Shown here: positions 1 through 7,201 of the stretch, in pieces
How the letters are laid out: each line of letters opens with the position of its first letter
How positions within the stretch are numbered: the first letter of the stretch is position 1
Assembly: GCA_022841465.1 (NCBI GenBank)
Contig: JALHRL010000006.1
Location: 70,065-134,064 of the forward strand
Source: Bacteroidia bacterium
GTDB lineage: Bacteria; Bacteroidota; Bacteroidia; B-17B0; Aurantibacillaceae
Length of the DNA stretch: 64,000 bases
Direction of reading: 5' to 3'
Notes under the pieces: model-generated
What the model was told of the DNA's origin: nothing
Database searches by the model: none
What the model saw: the letters and a program-made list of their open reading frames with translations, nothing else
Made by a program: the position numbers and the translations under genes

Positions 1-298
1 AACTCCTTCGTCGTTCGCTACAGTCCATGAAGCGAAAAACCCCTCCGAAATAAATCGAAAGGGTTTTTCTGCTATAGAATAAGGAAGAAACACATTTGGT
101 TTACTGAAGCAGAACTCCTCCGTCGTTCGCTACAGTCCATGAAGCGAAAAACCCCTCCGAAACTAATCGAAAGGGTTTTTCTGCTAGAGAATAAGGAAGA
201 AACACATTTAGTTAACTGAAGCAGAACTCCTCCGTCGTTCGCTACAGTCCATGAAGCGAAAAACCCCTCCGAAATAAATCGAAAGGGTTTTTCTGCTT
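1..298. repeat. 112-bp tandem repeat, about 2.7 copies
   Basis: The units begin at 1, 113 and 225, so the period is exactly 112 bp; the third copy diverges after about 298, where the tRNA gene begins. Copies differ by only a few substitutions (for example aataaatcg versus aactaatcg). Each unit contains a palindrome, AAAAACCC to GGGTTTTT, of the kind seen in intrinsic terminators. The array may continue to the left of the window. It is not a CRISPR: there are no short repeats with unique spacers. There is no gene between 1 and 300. Confidence 0.95.
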
Positions 299-303
299 CA
301 TGG
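249..303 (-). terminator. Terminator-like hairpin at the tRNA-Met 3' end
   Basis: The left arm is CCATGAAGC plus GAAAAACCC (249-266). The right arm is GGGTTTTTC, one T, then GCTTCATGG (285-303). The stem is 18 bp with a single bulge. Read on the minus strand it begins in the encoded CCA of the tRNA, and its GGGTTTTTC arm supplies a T tract, so it should end tRNA transcription. The repeat copies at 1 and 113 keep only the inner stem. Confidence 0.7.
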
Positions 304-377
304 TAGCGGAGACGGGAGTTGAACCCGTGACCTCAGGGTTATGAATCCTGCGCTCTAACCAACTGAGCTACCCCGCC
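301..377 (-). tRNA. tRNA-Met (CAT anticodon), CCA encoded
   Basis: On the minus strand the 77-nt cloverleaf runs from GGCGGGG to the discriminator A plus an encoded CCA. The D-arm is GCTCAGTTGGTTAGAGC, the anticodon loop is TTCATAA with anticodon CAT, and the T-loop is GTTCAACTC. The acceptor helix pairs through seven positions with two G-U pairs. The anticodon stem has an A-C mismatch next to the loop. A CAT anticodon may be elongator Met, initiator Met or an Ile-lysidine tRNA. The first pair G1-U72 is not the usual unpaired C1-A72 of an initiator, so elongator Met is preferred. Confidence 0.93.
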
Positions 378-462
378 AAATTGTTAAAATGGATGTTTCG
401 GTGCTTTTATTTACCGGAATATCGTCGGGTGTTGGTTTACCGCGATTACGCCTCCATTTTAG
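378..462 (-). ncRNA. Structured leader upstream of tRNA-Met (candidate)
   Basis: About 85 nt lie between the inferred transcription start and the tRNA on the minus strand. The ends AAAATGGA and TCCATTTT (453-460 and 386-393) form an 8-bp closing helix. Inside, a small hairpin CGGT-loop-ACCG can form with flanking TT/AA pairs. Mature tRNA would be released by RNase P, leaving this segment as a by-product or a small RNA. One reading frame is partly open, but it lacks a convincing start, so a remnant of coding sequence cannot be excluded. No named RNA family is recognised. Confidence 0.35.
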
Positions 463-467
463 GGCTG

Positions 468-475
468 CAAATATA
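468..475 (-). promoter_or_regulatory. -7 promoter element for the tRNA-Met transcript
   Basis: TATATTTG on the minus strand matches the Bacteroidota -7 consensus TAnnTTTG exactly. It is followed by CAGCCC, which places the start near 461-463. No TTG lies at the usual 17-23 bp upstream; a weak TTTA lies 22 bp upstream. Confidence 0.55.
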
Positions 476-572
476 TAAATTATCTATCCAATTATCCTAA
501 ATATCAAGGCTTTTTTACAGAATATTTTGTTCTTATCAAAATTTTTGATACATTTCTGAAAATTTCCTTGCT

Positions 573-1544
573 ATGTCGAAGAAAAAGAAAGTTTCGTCTG
601 CTAAAGGCACAACTAAAAAAGTAAAGAAGGTTGCTAAACCTGCTAAAAAAGCAAGTTTAAAAAACAAGAAGCAAAAGCCTGTAAAAAAGGCAGTTGCTAA
701 AAAACCTATTTCCATAAAATCTAAAAAAGCTGCAAAGCCTTTAAAAAAGGCTGTGAAGAAAGCGCCAACAAAAAAAATCATGAAGAAAGCAGCAAAACCA
801 ATTGCCAAGAAAAAAGAGATTAAAAAACCAATAAAAAAACAACCGATAAAAGCTGTTAAGGTAAAAGCAATTAAGGTTGAGGCAATAAAATCTAAACCTG
901 TTGCCAAGGCAATAGTAAAAAAAGAAATTGAGAAAAAAGTTTTACCAGTTTTACCTAAAAAGGAAGTTGAAAAAATTGATAAGAAAGCTTTAAGTAAGGT
1001 AAACGACGAGGAAAAAAAGAACGAAGTACTTGCTATAATGAACACCATACCAAAAGTAGCAATACAAGAATTACCTGCTTCAAAAATTGCTTCAATTGCC
1101 AGTTCAATTACAAACCCTATTAAAAATCAAGGTGCCTATTCTGTTAAATCAGAAAAAGAGCCGAATGGTAAATTTGAAATGGAGTTTGGATTTCGTTCAT
1201 CTCCTGAAATGTTGTACGAATTCTTTTCTACATCAAGCGGCTTATCTGAATGGTTTTGCGATGATGTAAACATTAGAAATGGTATTTATACTTTTATTTG
1301 GGACGGACAAATGCAACAAGCGCGTTTACTTAAAACCATAGATAATCAATTAGCGCGTTACCAATGGGTAGATAAAACCGATGGAAGTTATTTTGAATTC
1401 AGAATTCAACGCGATGATTTAACCAATGATATTTCTTTAATTGTTACTGATTTTGCTGAATCAAAGGCTGATCAGGAATCTGCTAAGTTGTTATGGCAAA
1501 GTCAAGTTGAGAAATTGATGCACGTTATTGGTTCAATTTTCTAA
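573..1544 (+). CDS. START_2-domain protein with histone H1-like lysine-rich N-terminal tail
   Basis: This 323-residue protein has two very different halves. Residues 1-149 are almost entirely Lys, Ala, Pro and Val in KKAAKP/KKAVKK-type repeats, as in bacterial histone H1-like (Hc1/AlgP-type) tails. Residues 150-195 form a linker. Residues 199-323 match the START-like domain found throughout Bacteroidota (signatures SGLSEWFCDDVN, FTFIWDG-like YTFIWDG, and SLIVTDFAE). The usual family member is only the C-terminal half, about 127 residues. The domain probably binds a hydrophobic ligand or partner; its function is not established. The tail suggests nucleic-acid or polyanion binding (inference). 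The start ATG is the only sensible one and no ribosome-binding site is obvious. Confidence 0.8.
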   Translation: MSKKKKVSSAKGTTKKVKKVAKPAKKASLKNKKQKPVKKAVAKKPISIKSKKAAKPLKKAVKKAPTKKIMKKAAKPIAKKKEIKKPIKKQPIKAVKVKAIKVEAIKSKPVAKAIVKKEIEKKVLPVLPKKEVEKIDKKALSKVNDEEKKNEVLAIMNTIPKVAIQELPASKIASIASSITNPIKNQGAYSVKSEKEPNGKFEMEFGFRSSPEMLYEFFSTSSGLSEWFCDDVNIRNGIYTFIWDGQMQQARLLKTIDNQLARYQWVDKTDGSYFEFRIQRDDLTNDISLIVTDFAESKADQESAKLLWQSQVEKLMHVIGSIF

Positions 1545-1566
1545 GAAATTTATATAAGCTTAATTA

Positions 1567-1602
1567 AAGAGCATTACAGATAAATTCTGAAATGCTCTTT
1601 TT
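1567..1602 (+). terminator. Hairpin terminator after the START_2 gene
   Basis: AAAGAGCATT (1566-1575) pairs with AATGCTCTTTTT (1591-1602), giving a stem plus T tract on the plus strand. It overlaps the last codons of the convergent methyltransferase gene, so the same DNA encodes a C terminus and stops opposing transcription. Confidence 0.7.
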
Positions 1603-2359
1603 GTTTGTTCTCTTTTCTAAAAAAAACAATACCAAAATAAAAACAATCGATACTTATGGATACTTCAGAATGGTTTTGAATTTCCAGCCAGGCTTTTTCC
1701 ATTTCATCGCTCCAGTAAATATCATCAAAAACAATTATAGACGATTCTGTTTTGTGTTTTAATGCCAAATTAAAATAAGAAATAGTGGCGTTATAAGTAT
1801 GATTGCCATCTATATACAACAACGAAAAGGTTTGTATTTTTTCTAATAATTCAGGTAGTTTATTATTAAAGTTACCTAACACCGGAAAAACATTAATTGC
1901 TTTGTGTTTGCTAAAGAATGCTGAAGAATAATTATAAAGTGCTTCACTTCCTTCAATGGTGTATACTTTGGTATCTTTTCCGGATTTACTTAAATACAAA
2001 GTGTTTAAACCTATAGATGTGCCAAGTTCAATTATAGTATTGCAATTTAAGTAGTTAATTAATTTAAAAAGCGTTTCAGACTGGGTTTTACTGCTAATAC
2101 CTCTTCTGGCAATATCTCTAATTTTCCTTTTATTAGAAGGAAATGTTTTAGAGCCTGCACCTAAATCATCAATTATTATTTCTGTATTATCGTGCTCTAA
2201 GTCAATTCTAATTTTTAATAATTCTTCAAAATCATAAAATGCATTTTTATTAGAAAAAACATTTTCAACCAAATTATATACAAAAGGGGAGTGTATACCA
2301 TGTCCGTTTTTTTTGGAAGTAAAATAATGTTTTATGTATTTTATAATTTTCTTAATCAT
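1574..2359 (-). CDS. Class I SAM-dependent methyltransferase (Methyltransf_24-like)
   Basis: This is a 261-residue cytosolic protein. Motif I, the SAM-binding glycine loop, is ELGTSIGLNT at residues 111-120. The acidic ribose-binding residue follows in YTIEG (about 133-137), and LLYIDGNHTY (180-189) is the motif typical of the Methyltransf_24/CmcI-like group. The substrate cannot be read from the sequence; related proteins act on small molecules or glycans. The start overlaps the stop of the upstream HTTM gene by 8 nt, so the two are translationally coupled. It ends inside a shared terminator hairpin. Confidence 0.75.
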   Translation of the reverse strand: MIKKIIKYIKHYFTSKKNGHGIHSPFVYNLVENVFSNKNAFYDFEELLKIRIDLEHDNTEIIIDDLGAGSKTFPSNKRKIRDIARRGISSKTQSETLFKLINYLNCNTIIELGTSIGLNTLYLSKSGKDTKVYTIEGSEALYNYSSAFFSKHKAINVFPVLGNFNNKLPELLEKIQTFSLLYIDGNHTYNATISYFNLALKHKTESSIIVFDDIYWSDEMEKAWLEIQNHSEVSISIDCFYFGIVFFRKENKQKEHFRIYL

Positions 2360-3782
2360 TAGTAGTACAAAAACAAAGCTGAATTTTTTCGGGAACAGAA
2401 GATTTGTAATCCGGTAAAGAAGTTTCTTTCATTAAAATAAAGTTCATGTTTTTCATTAAATTTTCAGGATGTTCTTTGTTCCATTTTTCTAAATAGTACT
2501 TACAATAAAGAGGTCTTAAAAAAGTATATTCGTTTCGTTGTATGTTTTCAGCAAGTTTGCGCCATCTGTCTGTTTTATAATGTTTCACTAAATGTTCGGG
2601 TTTATCAATAACAATAATACCTTGGTTGTAATATAAATCCCAGTGTTTTCCTTCTTCCGTAAAGCCTTCGTGTACATACCAACTCTCCTCTTTTAATATA
2701 TGTGGCGAAAACATACCCCAATATTGATTTAAACGCAAGGTGTTTATTACCAATTTTACTTCATTGTTTAATTCGTAAGGAAACCACTGCATGTAACTTA
2801 GGTTTAAAATTAAACACAAGGATATAACAATTCCAATACCAAATCTTTTAACCACATTAAATTTATATTTTATTTTTACTACTGCTTTGTTTTCGTTTTT
2901 TAAGTTTAATATTTTTAATTTATTAAAGTATTTACCCGGAATTAAACCTATTGCGGTAGCCATGCTTATTAAAAAAAACAAACCAACATACATGGTTAAT
3001 CCAATTCCAATATGTAAAATAACTAAAAGTAAAAAAGCAATAAATCTTGAAATTCCTTTTTTATCCGGAAATAAAATAGCAACCGGAATTATTATTTCAA
3101 TAATATAAACCAAATGGGTTAGTGCTTTCATTAAAGAAGGATGTTGGTAAAGCCAATCGCCAACCGGTAATCTAATTTGCTCTAAACTTAATGCATAATA
3201 AATGGCAGTTCCTTCGTTATGCCACTCGCTGCTATTCTTAAAAAATACGGTAAATAAGTACACCGAAGAAATTAGCAGCAAATAACCCATGCTTGCTAAT
3301 GAACTTACTTGTTTTTTAGTAGCGTATTTTTTTGAATCGAAAGAAAGCGCATTTCCCCATGGTAGAAAAATGCCCCAGAATAAAGTGAGTCTTAATAAAT
3401 CATCTCCTGATTGAAGAATAAATAAATTTCTGTTGTGTAATGAAATAGTAAAAACCCAAACTAAAATGGTAGCTAATCTGGTTTTGTATCCTACCAATAA
3501 ACTAATTGCAAATAAAAAATGTAAGGCAAACAAGGCCCACGTAAAACCTTCATTTCCACTAAGAGCATGAAAGCTCCAATACCCGGGTTGCCAACCAAAG
3601 TTTTTTATTAGGTGCGTTGGCCAAATTCCAGAATCGGTAAAAAACGCTTGCAAATCACCGGCTCTTATAACTAAATCACTTATTATAATTAGCGCTAATG
3701 CAATTCGCATTAAAGCCAACGACCGAATGTCTAATTTATAACAACACGCTATTTTTACAAGTAATTTTTTGACTTTATACAC
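2352..3782 (-). CDS. HTTM-domain membrane protein (vitamin K gamma-carboxylase-like)
   Basis: The N-terminal two thirds hold several hydrophobic helices in the pattern of the HTTM (horizontally transferred transmembrane) family, starting with LDIRSLALMRIALALII and continuing through WSFHALSGN and an internal segment with H and E residues. The family is related to vitamin K-dependent gamma-carboxylase, but bacterial members have no proven substrate. The C-terminal portion (about 330-476) is soluble, with NQYWGMFSPH typical of these proteins. The start codon is GTG. Residue 25 is an internal Met, but starting there would cut the conserved first segment. It lies upstream of and overlaps the methyltransferase gene. 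Confidence 0.75.
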   Translation of the reverse strand: MYKVKKLLVKIACCYKLDIRSLALMRIALALIIISDLVIRAGDLQAFFTDSGIWPTHLIKNFGWQPGYWSFHALSGNEGFTWALFALHFLFAISLLVGYKTRLATILVWVFTISLHNRNLFILQSGDDLLRLTLFWGIFLPWGNALSFDSKKYATKKQVSSLASMGYLLLISSVYLFTVFFKNSSEWHNEGTAIYYALSLEQIRLPVGDWLYQHPSLMKALTHLVYIIEIIIPVAILFPDKKGISRFIAFLLLVILHIGIGLTMYVGLFFLISMATAIGLIPGKYFNKLKILNLKNENKAVVKIKYKFNVVKRFGIGIVISLCLILNLSYMQWFPYELNNEVKLVINTLRLNQYWGMFSPHILKEESWYVHEGFTEEGKHWDLYYNQGIIVIDKPEHLVKHYKTDRWRKLAENIQRNEYTFLRPLYCKYYLEKWNKEHPENLMKNMNFILMKETSLPDYKSSVPEKIQLCFCTTND

Positions 3783-3795
3783 TGTATAAAAATAA

Positions 3796-3823
3796 AAAAA
3801 GCATGTTGATTAAACATGCTTTT
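3796..3823 (-). terminator. Rho-independent terminator after the lipoprotein gene
   Basis: AAAAGCATGTT, a 5-nt loop and AACATGCTTTT form an 11-bp stem. On the minus strand the stem is followed by TTTTTTTATTTTT. It lies just downstream of the lipoprotein stop and just upstream of the HTTM start. Confidence 0.85.
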
Positions 3824-3843
3824 GAATGAATTAATAGAGAAAA

Positions 3844-4407
3844 TTAGTTACAACCAACAACTCCACTTACTGTAACTACAGGAAAGTTGAAATTTGACTG
3901 AACACATTGAACTCCGTTAAGATTTGCATTAATTGAATTTGTACTGTTAGTTACTGCAACCACACCTGTTTTACCATACCAAACAATTCCGCTGGGTTGG
4001 TTAGGAGCATTTAAAACAGTAACAGCCACATTAGTAGGGCCTGAAATATTACTTACATTATAATTTCCTGTAGTTGGTATTTGACTAAACTGCAAGGTAA
4101 CTTTTGTAGAACCATTTACACCTTCTAAAGTAATACTACCTGTAGAAGTACAAGATGGGTTTAACCAACCACCACCACCGGCAATTAAACTTGAGTTTTC
4201 GGATGCAGGATTAGTAATAGGAACGCTTCCTGTATGCGTAGCGTTTCCAGCATTAGGATTTCCTCCTGTACCTGTACACTCTGTTTTATAACTTGGTTTT
4301 ATTGAATTTGCGTCACCACAAGTGTTTGTATCCTTCTTTTTACAAGCGTAAAAAACTAAGCCTACAACAATTAACGATGAGAATACGATTGATTTGTAAT
4401 TTTTCAT
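3844..4407 (-). CDS. Hypothetical lipoprotein
   Basis: The 187-residue product starts MKNYKSIVFSSLIVVG and has a lipobox ending in FYAC, followed by KKKD, so it should be a lipid-anchored envelope protein. The body is rich in Thr, Asn, Ser and Gly, with spaced Cys residues (NTCG, TECTG, PSCTS, VQCVQ and the C-terminal GCN), suggesting disulfides in a beta-rich fold. I recognise no family. A start 16 codons upstream is open, but it would place the signal peptide internally and overlap the -7 promoter element, so the internal ATG is chosen. It is a single gene with its own promoter and terminator. Confidence 0.7.
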   Translation of the reverse strand: MKNYKSIVFSSLIVVGLVFYACKKKDTNTCGDANSIKPSYKTECTGTGGNPNAGNATHTGSVPITNPASENSSLIAGGGGWLNPSCTSTGSITLEGVNGSTKVTLQFSQIPTTGNYNVSNISGPTNVAVTVLNAPNQPSGIVWYGKTGVVAVTNSTNSINANLNGVQCVQSNFNFPVVTVSGVVGCN

Positions 4408-4452
4408 GATATACGGTCTTAATACAAATTTAAAGAAATTAGGTGTATGAAA

Positions 4453-4460
4453 CAAATATA
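4453..4460 (-). promoter_or_regulatory. -7 promoter element for the lipoprotein gene
   Basis: TATATTTG on the minus strand matches TAnnTTTG exactly. The inferred start leaves a leader of roughly 40 nt before the ATG at 4407. Its position argues against the longer reading frame beginning at 4455. Confidence 0.55.
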
Positions 4461-4492
4461 CACAATAGAAATGAGTGAACAGGCCTTATGAA

Positions 4493-5662
4493 CTAATAAA
4501 AAGCCTTGTTTTCAACTGCCAATTGTTTAAGCAGCACACAGGCTCGGTACCTGTCTTCTTCGTATTTTGCATACAATTCTTTTAGGTTGCTATAAACGTT
4601 GGCAAGCCCACATTCATCAGCCCATTTTAGCAAACCTTTTGGGTAATTTACCCCCTTTGTCATGGCTAAATCAATATCCTCTTTGGAAGCTATCCCCAAG
4701 TAAAGTGTATCTGCTGCTTCGTTAATAAGCATGCATAAAACACGATTTAATATGTATTTCCCCAATTTTTCATCTTTTTTAGGTTCGGGTAATACTTCAC
4801 CATTTTGGTAATTATAAAAGCCCCGCCCCGATTTCTTCCCTAAAAAACCGGCTTCTAATAATCGTTTTTGCGATAGTGAGGGCTTAAATCGTGGGTCGTA
4901 ATAAAATTGAGTCCAAACCGTTTCCGTAACCACATAATTAACATCGTGGCCTATTAAATCCATTAGTTCAAAGGGACCCATTTTAAAACCACCAAATTCT
5001 TTCATAGCCCAATCTATGGTTGCATAATCGGCTATTTGTTCATCGGCTATTCGCAATGCTTCGCTGTAAAAGGGACGAGCAACACGGTTTACAATAAAAC
5101 CGGGAGTATCTTTTGCAATTACCGTAACTTTTCCCCAGCTATCTATTAATTTTTTTGCTTCGTTAATTATTTTTGAATCGCTTCCTACGCCGGGTATAAT
5201 TTCAACCAGGGGCATTAATGTTGCCGGGTTAAAAAAATGGATTCCAATTACGCGATCCGGTTTTGTACAAGCTGATGCAATAGAGGTAATGGAAAGAGAG
5301 GAGGTGTTAGAAGCAAGAATACAATTGTCTGAAACAATTTTTTCTACTTCGCTAAAAACTTGTTTTTTAATTTCCAGTTTTTCTACAATTGCTTCTATAA
5401 TTAAATTACACTCTTTAAAATTGTTTAGGAAATTAGAATAAGTTGTTATGGCAATAATTTCATTTTTTTTTGTTTCAGAAATTTTTCCTTTCTCAACCAA
5501 TTTGGTTAACGAAGCATTTAGGTTTTCCTTCGATTTTTTTAAAGCATCTGCATTTGTGTCGTAAATGATAACCTTGTTTCCGGAGGTGGCAGCTACCTGA
5601 GCAATTCCGCTGCCCATAGCTCCACTGCCTATTATTCCAATAACACTTTCAGTACCTAACAT
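4493..5662 (-). CDS. 3-hydroxyacyl-CoA dehydrogenase (3-hydroxybutyryl-CoA type)
   Basis: It oxidises (S)-3-hydroxyacyl-CoA to 3-ketoacyl-CoA with NAD in fatty-acid or phenylacetate-type degradation, in the cytosol. The N-terminal Rossmann fold has GIIGSGAMGSGIAQ at about residues 9-22. ASNTSSLSIT and IGIHFFNPA (His of the catalytic His-Glu pair) follow. A first C-terminal 3HCDH domain begins near FIVNRVARPF, and a second, shorter one follows near NRVLCMLINEAADTLYLG. At 389 residues it matches PaaH/PaaC-type proteins with a duplicated C-terminal domain. It starts only 4 nt after the stop of a secreted choice-of-anchor B gene, an odd operon partner. Confidence 0.88.
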   Translation of the reverse strand: MLGTESVIGIIGSGAMGSGIAQVAATSGNKVIIYDTNADALKKSKENLNASLTKLVEKGKISETKKNEIIAITTYSNFLNNFKECNLIIEAIVEKLEIKKQVFSEVEKIVSDNCILASNTSSLSITSIASACTKPDRVIGIHFFNPATLMPLVEIIPGVGSDSKIINEAKKLIDSWGKVTVIAKDTPGFIVNRVARPFYSEALRIADEQIADYATIDWAMKEFGGFKMGPFELMDLIGHDVNYVVTETVWTQFYYDPRFKPSLSQKRLLEAGFLGKKSGRGFYNYQNGEVLPEPKKDEKLGKYILNRVLCMLINEAADTLYLGIASKEDIDLAMTKGVNYPKGLLKWADECGLANVYSNLKELYAKYEEDRYRACVLLKQLAVENKAFY

Positions 5663-5666
5663 AGTT

Positions 5667-7166
5667 TTATTTATTCAGAACAAGTTTTGAGTTTTTAATT
5701 AAACTTTTTTGGTGATATACCTTTAAAAAGTAAACACCGTTTTGTAATGACGATAAATTAATTTCTTTGTAATAAATAGAAACCAAATCTTTTTCACTTG
5801 TGTGCTGTTCGGTTAATACTATTTTTCCATTAATATCTAAAACCTGAATGGTTAATGATTGATTTAAAAATTCTAATGGAACATTCATTCTTACCACTGA
5901 ACTAGCAGGATTTGGGAAAAAATGAATGGAAGCTTGGTAAGAATTTTCGTTGATACCGGTTGTAACATTCCCGGTATGAGTAGATACTCCACTTCCGGTT
6001 GAACCTGTGCCACCCTCGGTTGAAGGAACATCAGGGTTTTTCCACAAATGAGTTCTTAACATAAATAATCCATTTTGTCTGTCTAGCGCAAAAATATTTT
6101 TGCTGGGTAACCAAGGATAAGCACCCCACTGGCCGGCATAATGGCTAGTATAAATTCCGGTATTGGCTCCGTTTTGAGGGTAGGTATCAAAATAACCTGC
6201 TAAAAATGGAGCAGAAGGATTTTTAATATTAAAAAGCTGTATACCATCGTTGTAACTACTTGCAAAACATAATGAATCGTTTGCCATAAATGGATTGTGA
6301 GGTGTAGTTAGAGAAGTTTGATTAATGGTAGATAAAACCTGCATATTGCTTAAGTTTTGTACATCAATAATTTTTATGGGTAAGCTAGCCGGAACCTCAT
6401 CCATCATTACCAATGTTTTTTTATTGGGAGTTATAGCACTTGCATGATTATAACCCGAAGATGGATAGGATGTTAAAGAACCTACTTGTGTAAAGGAATA
6501 AGAAGGTGGAGTTAAAGTAAAAGTGTATAAGCCTTGATAAGCCGCAGAAACAAAAACGGTATCGTTATTGGCGTACGTATCATGCACCTGAGTGATAAAA
6601 GGAGCATCTTGATTTAATTTTCTAATTAAAGTTGGAGCTGTGGGCGTTGCTAAACTATAAATATCTAAAGAAGAGTAGGAATTGTTGCTGTAAGTAACAC
6701 TTGAACAATACAATTTATTTCCATCTATCCATATTGCATGCGTTCTTCTGAATAATGCTTGACTATCGTATACTTTATGTACACTATCGGGCAAATATTG
6801 CATATCAAAAATTTGAAAACTGTTAGCACCACCATCATCACTTACCACATAACAATAATTTTGATACGATTTTATTTCGCGCCAAATTGTAGTGGTAATT
6901 TTACCCGGTTCAAAATCACATATTACCTGTAAATAAGGATTTGTAACATCAACAAAGTAAGTTCCGGATGCAGAACCTGCAATGGCGTACTCTCTGTTTT
7001 TACTTGCTTGATACCAACCCCAACATCCTGAGTATTTGGCACCGTGTGAATTGGTAGTTGTTTGGGGGTTAATAACACTACAAAGTGTGAAATTTGAAGC
7101 TGCGTATTGCGCTTCCATTGTGGCAAAGCTAATTAAGCAAAGCACTACAAGTAATTTTTTTATCAT
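5667..7166 (-). CDS. Choice-of-anchor B family protein with T9SS sorting domain (paralogue 1)
   Basis: This secreted protein of 499 residues has a signal peptide (MIKKLLVVLCLISFATMEAQ). A beta-propeller-like region with LVIVD-type repeats has the family signature KYSGCWGWYQ followed by REYAIAG and FVDVTNP. A Gly/Ser/Thr linker (about 375-400) precedes a T9SS type A domain with FFPNPASS and a C terminus ending SLIKNSKLVLNK. It is exported by T9SS, probably to the cell surface. The role of the family is unknown; the name reflects the variety of C-terminal anchors. Its closest relative is the neighbouring upstream gene. Confidence 0.88.
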   Translation of the reverse strand: MIKKLLVVLCLISFATMEAQYAASNFTLCSVINPQTTTNSHGAKYSGCWGWYQASKNREYAIAGSASGTYFVDVTNPYLQVICDFEPGKITTTIWREIKSYQNYCYVVSDDGGANSFQIFDMQYLPDSVHKVYDSQALFRRTHAIWIDGNKLYCSSVTYSNNSYSSLDIYSLATPTAPTLIRKLNQDAPFITQVHDTYANNDTVFVSAAYQGLYTFTLTPPSYSFTQVGSLTSYPSSGYNHASAITPNKKTLVMMDEVPASLPIKIIDVQNLSNMQVLSTINQTSLTTPHNPFMANDSLCFASSYNDGIQLFNIKNPSAPFLAGYFDTYPQNGANTGIYTSHYAGQWGAYPWLPSKNIFALDRQNGLFMLRTHLWKNPDVPSTEGGTGSTGSGVSTHTGNVTTGINENSYQASIHFFPNPASSVVRMNVPLEFLNQSLTIQVLDINGKIVLTEQHTSEKDLVSIYYKEINLSSLQNGVYFLKVYHQKSLIKNSKLVLNK

Positions 7167-7201
7167 TTTATTTTTTTTATTTTTTTTCAGTGATGCCGAT
7201 A

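Noticed and set aside
1-298. CRISPR array
   Set aside because: The repeat is 112 bp in direct tandem with no unique spacers, and there are no cas genes.
536-1048. 170-residue minus-strand reading frame very rich in Phe
   Set aside because: It is the complement of the Lys/Ala-rich tail of the plus-strand START_2 gene; AAA and AAG codons read as TTT and CTT. It has no protein-like composition.
4408-4455. Upstream extension of the lipoprotein gene
   Set aside because: It would place the signal peptide internally and overlap a consensus -7 promoter element.
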